Both the position numbers and the translations under genes were made by a program. DNA of 9,257 bases, taken from NCBI GenBank assembly GCA_030147325.1, contig JASLAA010000236.1:1-9257 (forward strand), written 5' to 3'. This DNA is from Arthrobacter sp. Lineage in GTDB: Bacteria > Actinomycetota > Actinomycetes > Actinomycetales > Micrococcaceae. The notes beneath the pieces were generated by a model. The model saw only the letters and a list, made by a program, of their open reading frames with translations, had not been told where the DNA came from and made no database searches. This document shows, piece by piece, positions 6,030 to 9,257 of the stretch (position 1 is the stretch's first letter; each line of letters starts with the position of its first letter).

Positions 6030-7162
6030 GAACGACGACCGGTACGGCACAGACCTCCGGATCCGAGGACGCGGCCATGCTCCACGCGCTCGACCTCGCG
6101 GGTCGGGGGGTCCGCGGCGCCAATCCGCTGGTCGGCGCCGTCCTGCTGTCCTCCGACGGAGTGGTGCTGGGCGAGGGGTACCACCGGGGAGCGGGCAGCC
6201 CGCACGCCGAACCCGCGGCTCTCGCCGATGCCCGCGCGCGCGGCGCGGACCCGCGCGGCGCAACGATGATCGTGACCCTCGAGCCGTGCAACCACACGGG
6301 CCGGACGGGCCCCTGCAGCGAAGCCCTGATCGCGGCCGGCGTCGCGCGTGTGGTGTACGCGGCCGACGACGTCGCCGGTGCCGCCGCGGGGGGAGCGCGT
6401 CGCCTCCGCGCCGCGGGCGTCCACTGCGTGGGCGGCCTGCAGGCCGAGCGGTCCCGGCGGCTCAACGAACGGTGGTCGGTCGCCGTGGCGCAGGAGCGCC
6501 CGTTCGTCACCCTGAAGTCCGCGCAGTCCCTCGACGGCCGGGTAGCGGCGGTGGACGGCTCGAGCCGGTGGATCACCGGCGCCGAGGCCCGCGCGGACGG
6601 CCACAGGATCCGCGCCCTGGCCGACGCCGTCCTCGTGGGGACCGGCACCGTGCTGGCCGACGATCCGCTGCTCACCGTGAGGCTGGACGGCACCGCCGGG
6701 AGCGGGACCATCGCGGGATCCGAGGCCGGTTCCCGGGCCGGGCAGGCACGGGCGGGCGATGCCGGGGTACGCCCGGGCGGGCCTCGCCGCCTGCGGGTCG
6801 CGCTGGGGAAGACGCCGGTGCCCGCCACCGCCGCCATCAGGGGCGATGACTTCCTGCAGCTGACCACGCGGGATGTCCCCGCGGCTCTCGACGCCCTGTT
6901 TGCCAAGGGGGTCCGGCACCTGCTGGTCGAGGGTGGCCCGCGCATCGCGTCCGCCTTTCTCCGTGCAGGCGTGGTGGACGAACTGTTCAGCTACGTCGCC
7001 CCGGTGCTCCTCGGGGACGGGGCGCCGGCCTTCCCCGATCTCGGCATCGCGACCCTGCAGGACGCCGCCCGGTGGGTCCTGGACGACGCCGGGGGTCCGG
7101 CGGTCCGGCAGTTCGGTCCGGACGTACGGCTGCACCTGGTGCCGCCGTCACCCTCCGGTTGA
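6026..7162 (+). CDS. ribD: Bifunctional riboflavin biosynthesis deaminase/reductase RibD
   Basis: RibD deaminates 2,5-diamino-6-ribosylamino-pyrimidinone 5'-phosphate and then reduces the ribose side chain with NADPH. It has 378 residues. The N-terminal deaminase has the zinc site HAE (His60, Glu62) and PCNHTGRTGPC (87-97, ligands Cys88 and Cys97). The reductase domain has RPFVTLKSAQSLDGRVA (158-174), GTGTVLADDPLLTVR (205-219) and LLVEGGPRIASAFL (299-312). Start: ATG 6026 overlaps the ribM stop (ATGA); no ribosome site is visible, so translational coupling is likely. A second Met at residue 18 sits nearer the usual start. Oddities are a Gly/Ala/Ser/Arg-rich insertion at about 221-253 and ADDVAG (113-118) where relatives often have DPNP. 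Confidence 0.95.
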   Translation: MRTTTGTAQTSGSEDAAMLHALDLAGRGVRGANPLVGAVLLSSDGVVLGEGYHRGAGSPHAEPAALADARARGADPRGATMIVTLEPCNHTGRTGPCSEALIAAGVARVVYAADDVAGAAAGGARRLRAAGVHCVGGLQAERSRRLNERWSVAVAQERPFVTLKSAQSLDGRVAAVDGSSRWITGAEARADGHRIRALADAVLVGTGTVLADDPLLTVRLDGTAGSGTIAGSEAGSRAGQARAGDAGVRPGGPRRLRVALGKTPVPATAAIRGDDFLQLTTRDVPAALDALFAKGVRHLLVEGGPRIASAFLRAGVVDELFSYVAPVLLGDGAPAFPDLGIATLQDAARWVLDDAGGPAVRQFGPDVRLHLVPPSPSG

Positions 7163-7183
7163 TCCCCGCTGCTCCATACCCCG

Positions 7184-7213
7184 CTCCATGGTCGTCGGGC
7201 GACGACCATGGAG
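7184..7213 (+). other. Perfect 13-bp intercistronic hairpin between ribD and ribE
   Basis: CTCCATGGTCGTC (7184-7196) is the exact reverse complement of GACGACCATGGAG (7201-7213), with a GGGC loop. It fills the only real gap in the operon (7163-7239), 14 bp before the ribE ribosome site. GCTCCAT also occurs at 7171-7177, so CTCCAT there could compete for the 3' arm. No T-run follows. An mRNA stability or processing element, or a partial attenuator, is more plausible than a full terminator. Confidence 0.8.
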
Positions 7214-7239
7214 ACCACCACCGTTCGAAGGAAGTACCA

Positions 7240-7893
7240 GTGTTCACAGGAATCGTGTCCGAGCAGGGCAGCGTCGTCTCACTCGAACTCACCCCCGACG
7301 GTGAGAGCGGCCTCCTCGTGTTCGAGGCTGCAGAGACGGGGAAGGACCTGGCCCCCGGCGCCTCGATAGCCGTCAACGGGGTCTGCCTCACGGCCGTCAC
7401 GCTCGACGGCGCGCGGGTCGGCGTCGACGTCATGGGAGAGACCCTCCGCCGGACCACCACGGGTGCACTGCAGCCCGGATCCCCGGTCAACCTCGAGCGC
7501 TGCGTGCCCGCAGGCGGGCGGCTGGACGGGCACGTGGTCCAGGGGCACGTGGATGGCCTGGGAGTGCTGCTCGAACGGGAGGACCTCGGCGCATGGCACC
7601 GGCTCCGCTTCGGACTCCCCGCCAGGCTCGGCCGGTACGCCGCCGAGAAGGGCTCCGTCGCGATCGACGGCGTGTCGCTGACGGTCACCGCGGTCAGCGC
7701 TGCTGTCGAGGCGGAGCAGTGGTTCGAGGTGGGCCTCATCCCGACCACCCTCAGGGAGACCGGCCTCGGGGCGAAGGCCATCGGGGACCCGGTCAATCTG
7801 GAGATGGACGTGCTCGCGAAGTACGCCGAGCGGCTGCTCGGCTTCGCCGCCGTCGATGCCCGGCACGCCGCCGATCAGGGGCAGACGCCGTGA
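7240..7893 (+). CDS. ribE: Riboflavin synthase, alpha chain
   Basis: This enzyme dismutates two molecules of 6,7-dimethyl-8-ribityllumazine to riboflavin plus the RibD-type pyrimidine product, normally as a homotrimer. It has 217 residues, typical for the family. The start is GTG 7240, giving the hallmark N-terminus MFTGIV; AAGGAA at 7228-7233 is the ribosome site. Two lumazine-binding repeats are visible: the first (1 to about 96) with SIAVNGVCLTAV (42-53), the second (about 97-200) with GGRLDGHVVQGHVDG (92-106) at its entry, SVAIDGVSLTVTAV (139-152) and FEVGLIPTTLRET (162-174). The tail after 200 is short and Ala/Asp-rich. The stop overlaps the ribB start (GTGA). In some nomenclatures this gene is called ribC. 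Confidence 0.96.
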   Translation: MFTGIVSEQGSVVSLELTPDGESGLLVFEAAETGKDLAPGASIAVNGVCLTAVTLDGARVGVDVMGETLRRTTTGALQPGSPVNLERCVPAGGRLDGHVVQGHVDGLGVLLEREDLGAWHRLRFGLPARLGRYAAEKGSVAIDGVSLTVTAVSAAVEAEQWFEVGLIPTTLRETGLGAKAIGDPVNLEMDVLAKYAERLLGFAAVDARHAADQGQTP

Positions 7894-8573
7894 CGGACGG
7901 CTCATGGATCCGGCTCGACCCGATCGAGGACGCGATCGCAGCGATCGCCGCCGGTCGCCCGGTCGTCGTCGTCGATGACGAGGACCGCGAGAACGAGGGC
8001 GACATCGTCTTCGCCGCCGAGGACGCGACGCCGGAACTGGTGGGCTGGACGGTGCGCTGGACCTCCGGCGTGCTGTGCGTGCCCCTGCGCGCCGACGACG
8101 CCGACCGCCTGCACCTGCCCCCCATGACGGCTGTCAACGAGGACTCGAAGGGCACGGCGTACACGGTCTCCTGTGACGCGGCGACCGGCGTCAGCACCGG
8201 GATCAGCGCTGCGGACCGCGCCCGCACCGCGCGGATCCTCGCCGACGGTTCCAGCACCCCGGGAGACCTCACCCGTCCCGGTCACGTCTTCCCCCTCCGG
8301 GCGGCACCGGGCGGAGTCCGTGAGCGCCCCGGACACACCGAGGCCGGCGTCGAACTGAGCCTCCTCGGCGGCAAGCGCCCGGCCGCGGTCATCGCGGAAC
8401 TGGTGCACGACGACGGCGACATGATGCGCCTGCCCGCGCTGCGCCGCTTCGCGGACACCCACGGCATCCCGCTCGTCTCGATCGAGGACCTGGTCGCCCA
8501 TGTCCGTGACACCCCGACCGATCGTCCATCCGGCGACTTCACTCACCAGCACAACGACGAAGGAGAACAATGA
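7890..8573 (+). CDS. ribB: 3,4-dihydroxy-2-butanone-4-phosphate synthase, single domain
   Basis: RibB converts ribulose 5-phosphate to 3,4-dihydroxy-2-butanone 4-phosphate plus formate and needs Mg2+. It has 227 residues. Conserved stretches are VVVVDDEDRENEGDIVF (25-41, acidic metal/substrate site), LCVPLRADDADRLHLPPM (62-79), GISAADRART (104-113), GHVFPL (131-136), GHTEAGVEL (148-156, metal-binding His) and VIAELVHDDGDMMRLP (167-182). The GTG start at 7890 overlaps the ribE stop, and its own stop overlaps the ribH ATG. It is unusual for actinobacteria in having no C-terminal GTP cyclohydrolase II domain: after VRDTPTDRP there is only a short polar tail and no GCxxGD or CDC zinc motif. GTP cyclohydrolase II must be encoded elsewhere. 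Confidence 0.93.
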   Translation: MTDGSWIRLDPIEDAIAAIAAGRPVVVVDDEDRENEGDIVFAAEDATPELVGWTVRWTSGVLCVPLRADDADRLHLPPMTAVNEDSKGTAYTVSCDAATGVSTGISAADRARTARILADGSSTPGDLTRPGHVFPLRAAPGGVRERPGHTEAGVELSLLGGKRPAAVIAELVHDDGDMMRLPALRRFADTHGIPLVSIEDLVAHVRDTPTDRPSGDFTHQHNDEGEQ

Positions 8574-9052
8574 GCGGCCACGGAGCACCCAGCATCGACA
8601 TCAGCGGTCTTGGACAGCAGGGTTCCCCCCTGCGCCTGGCGATCATCGCCGCGAGCTGGCACACGGAGATCATGGACGGGTTGCTCGACGGCGCCCGCCG
8701 CGCCGCAGCGGAAGCGGGGGCCGAGGTGACCGAGGTCCGTGTGCCCGGGAGCTTCGAACTGCCGGTCGCCGCCGCGCGTCTCGCCCCGCACGTCGACGCC
8801 GTGGCGGCCCTCGGGGTCGTCATCCGGGGAGGTACCCCGCACTTCGAGTACGTCTGCCAGGCGGCGACGTCGGGCCTCACCGAGGTCGCCGTGCGCACCG
8901 GGGTGCCGGTCGGTTTCGGTGTGCTGACGTGCGACACCGAGCAGCAGGGACTGGACCGTGCCGGACTGCCGGGGTCCTCCGAGGACAAGGGGCACGAGGC
9001 CGTCTCCGCGGCCCTGGCGACGGCCGCCGCGCTGCAGGCGTGGGACCGGTGA
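8570..9052 (+). CDS. ribH: 6,7-dimethyl-8-ribityllumazine synthase
   Basis: RibH condenses the dephosphorylated RibD product with the RibB product to form lumazine, the substrate of RibE. It has 160 residues, typical of the family, which forms pentamers or 60-mers. Visible motifs are AIIAASWHTEI (24-34, Trp30 at the aromatic stacking position), VPGSFELP (58-65), GVVIRGGTPHFEYV (82-95, His91 at the acid/base position), VGFGVLTCDTEQQGLDRAG (114-132, Arg130) and SEDKGHEA (137-144, Lys140 at the phosphate site). The ATG at 8570 overlaps the ribB stop and is preceded by AAGGAG at 8560-8565. It is the last gene of the operon. Confidence 0.97.
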   Translation: MSGHGAPSIDISGLGQQGSPLRLAIIAASWHTEIMDGLLDGARRAAAEAGAEVTEVRVPGSFELPVAAARLAPHVDAVAALGVVIRGGTPHFEYVCQAATSGLTEVAVRTGVPVGFGVLTCDTEQQGLDRAGLPGSSEDKGHEAVSAALATAAALQAWDR

Positions 9053-9086
9053 GTGGCGGGGGGCCCTCGGCCGCGACGAGCCGGAA

Positions 9087-9101
9087 CGCGGCGGGTCCGC
9101 G
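9087..9101 (+). terminator. Short hairpin after ribH, weak terminator candidate
   Basis: CGCGG (9087-9091) pairs with CCGCG (9097-9101) around CGGGT, 35 bp after the ribH stop. The stem has only 5 bp and no T-run, and it lies immediately upstream of the hisE -10. Read-through from the riboflavin operon into hisE is possible. Confidence 0.25.
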
Positions 9102-9107
9102 AGCCGA

Positions 9108-9113
9108 TAACCT
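9108..9113 (+). promoter_or_regulatory. hisE -10 box, probable leaderless start
   Basis: TAACCT at 9108-9113 fits TAnnnT. The 7-nt gap to 9121 places the transcription start on, or next to, the G of the hisE GTG. AGAAGG (9114-9119) is only one base from the start codon, too close for a normal ribosome site, which supports leaderless translation. No clear -35 is seen. Confidence 0.45.
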
Positions 9114-9120
9114 AGAAGGT

Positions 9121-9257
9121 GTGAAAACCTTTGATTCCCTGTTCGAGGAACTCAGTGCGAAAGCCGTCGAACGCCCCGCCGGATCGCGGACCGTCGCCGA
9201 ACTCGACTCGGGCGTGCACGGCATCGGCAAGAAAGTCGTCGAGGAGGCAGCCGAGGT
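9121..9257 (+). CDS. hisE: Phosphoribosyl-ATP pyrophosphatase (HisE), 5' part
   Basis: HisE hydrolyses phosphoribosyl-ATP to phosphoribosyl-AMP and pyrophosphate, the second step of histidine biosynthesis. Only the first 45 codons are present; the gene runs off the window in frame. The segment begins with KTFDSLFEELS and ends in GIGKKVVEEAAE (34-45). The latter carries the Glu-rich, metal-binding helix typical of the all-alpha MazG-like pyrophosphatase fold. Full-length relatives are about 85-110 residues. The start is GTG 9121, likely leaderless given the -10 at 9108-9113. In many actinobacteria hisG follows, but that lies outside the window. Confidence 0.9.
   Translation, partial: MKTFDSLFEELSAKAVERPAGSRTVAELDSGVHGIGKKVVEEAAE

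Noticed and set aside
7072..7239. Upstream start for riboflavin synthase
   Set aside because: It overlaps the conserved end of ribD and runs through the 13-bp hairpin. GTG 7240 gives the invariant MFTGI start with a good ribosome site.
7593..7889. Upstream extension of RibB, possibly a fused domain
   Set aside because: This frame lies across the conserved second repeat of riboflavin synthase and its translation is Arg/Gly noise. It is not a GTP cyclohydrolase II domain.
1..9257. CRISPR array, insertion sequence, phage or toxin-antitoxin system
   Set aside because: I found no regular spacer-repeat array, transposase, integrase, tRNA-end duplication or small paired genes. All genes are housekeeping or transport types of similar composition.

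Overview
The window is high-GC DNA (clearly above 65% G+C, with G/C strongly preferred at third codon positions). It uses GTG starts, AAGGAG/AGGAGG ribosome sites and 4-base start/stop overlaps. The HisRS, AspRS and riboflavin proteins look like those of Micrococcaceae, so I infer an Arthrobacter-like actinobacterium. All identifications are from memory of protein families; no search was run.

Layout. Positions 1-382 hold no convincing gene: this is the hisS upstream region, with an imperfect direct repeat, several possible RNA stems and a likely -10 box. hisS (383-1711, +) converges on an APC-type amino-acid permease (1751-3013, -), with a strong hairpin in the 39-bp gap. A short divergent region separates the permease from aspS (3160-4932, +, GTG start). 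After aspS come hairpins that could be terminators, then an extended -10 promoter and a clear FMN riboswitch (about 5088-5226). Its expression platform ends at the start of a five-gene riboflavin operon: ribM (transporter), ribD, ribE, ribB and ribH (5346-9052). ribM/ribD, ribE/ribB and ribB/ribH overlap by 4 bp. Only ribD-ribE has a gap, and it contains a perfect 13-bp hairpin. The window ends inside hisE (from 9121), which has its own -10 box placed as for a leaderless mRNA.

How the genes work together. RibM would import riboflavin. RibD makes the pyrimidine intermediate, RibB makes 3,4-dihydroxy-2-butanone 4-phosphate, RibH joins the two into lumazine, and RibE dismutates lumazine to riboflavin. 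FMN made downstream would close the riboswitch and shut off both uptake and synthesis. The first enzyme, GTP cyclohydrolase II, is absent: RibB is a single-domain protein rather than the RibBA fusion common in actinobacteria, so that step must be encoded elsewhere. The flanking genes are translation (hisS, aspS) and histidine biosynthesis (hisE) functions.

I see no mobile element, CRISPR array, tRNA or rRNA gene, and no evidence of a wholly new system. The most interesting points are the two-level riboswitch platform, the intercistronic ribD-ribE hairpin, the missing GTP cyclohydrolase II domain, the non-standard HisRS class and the structured hisS upstream region.
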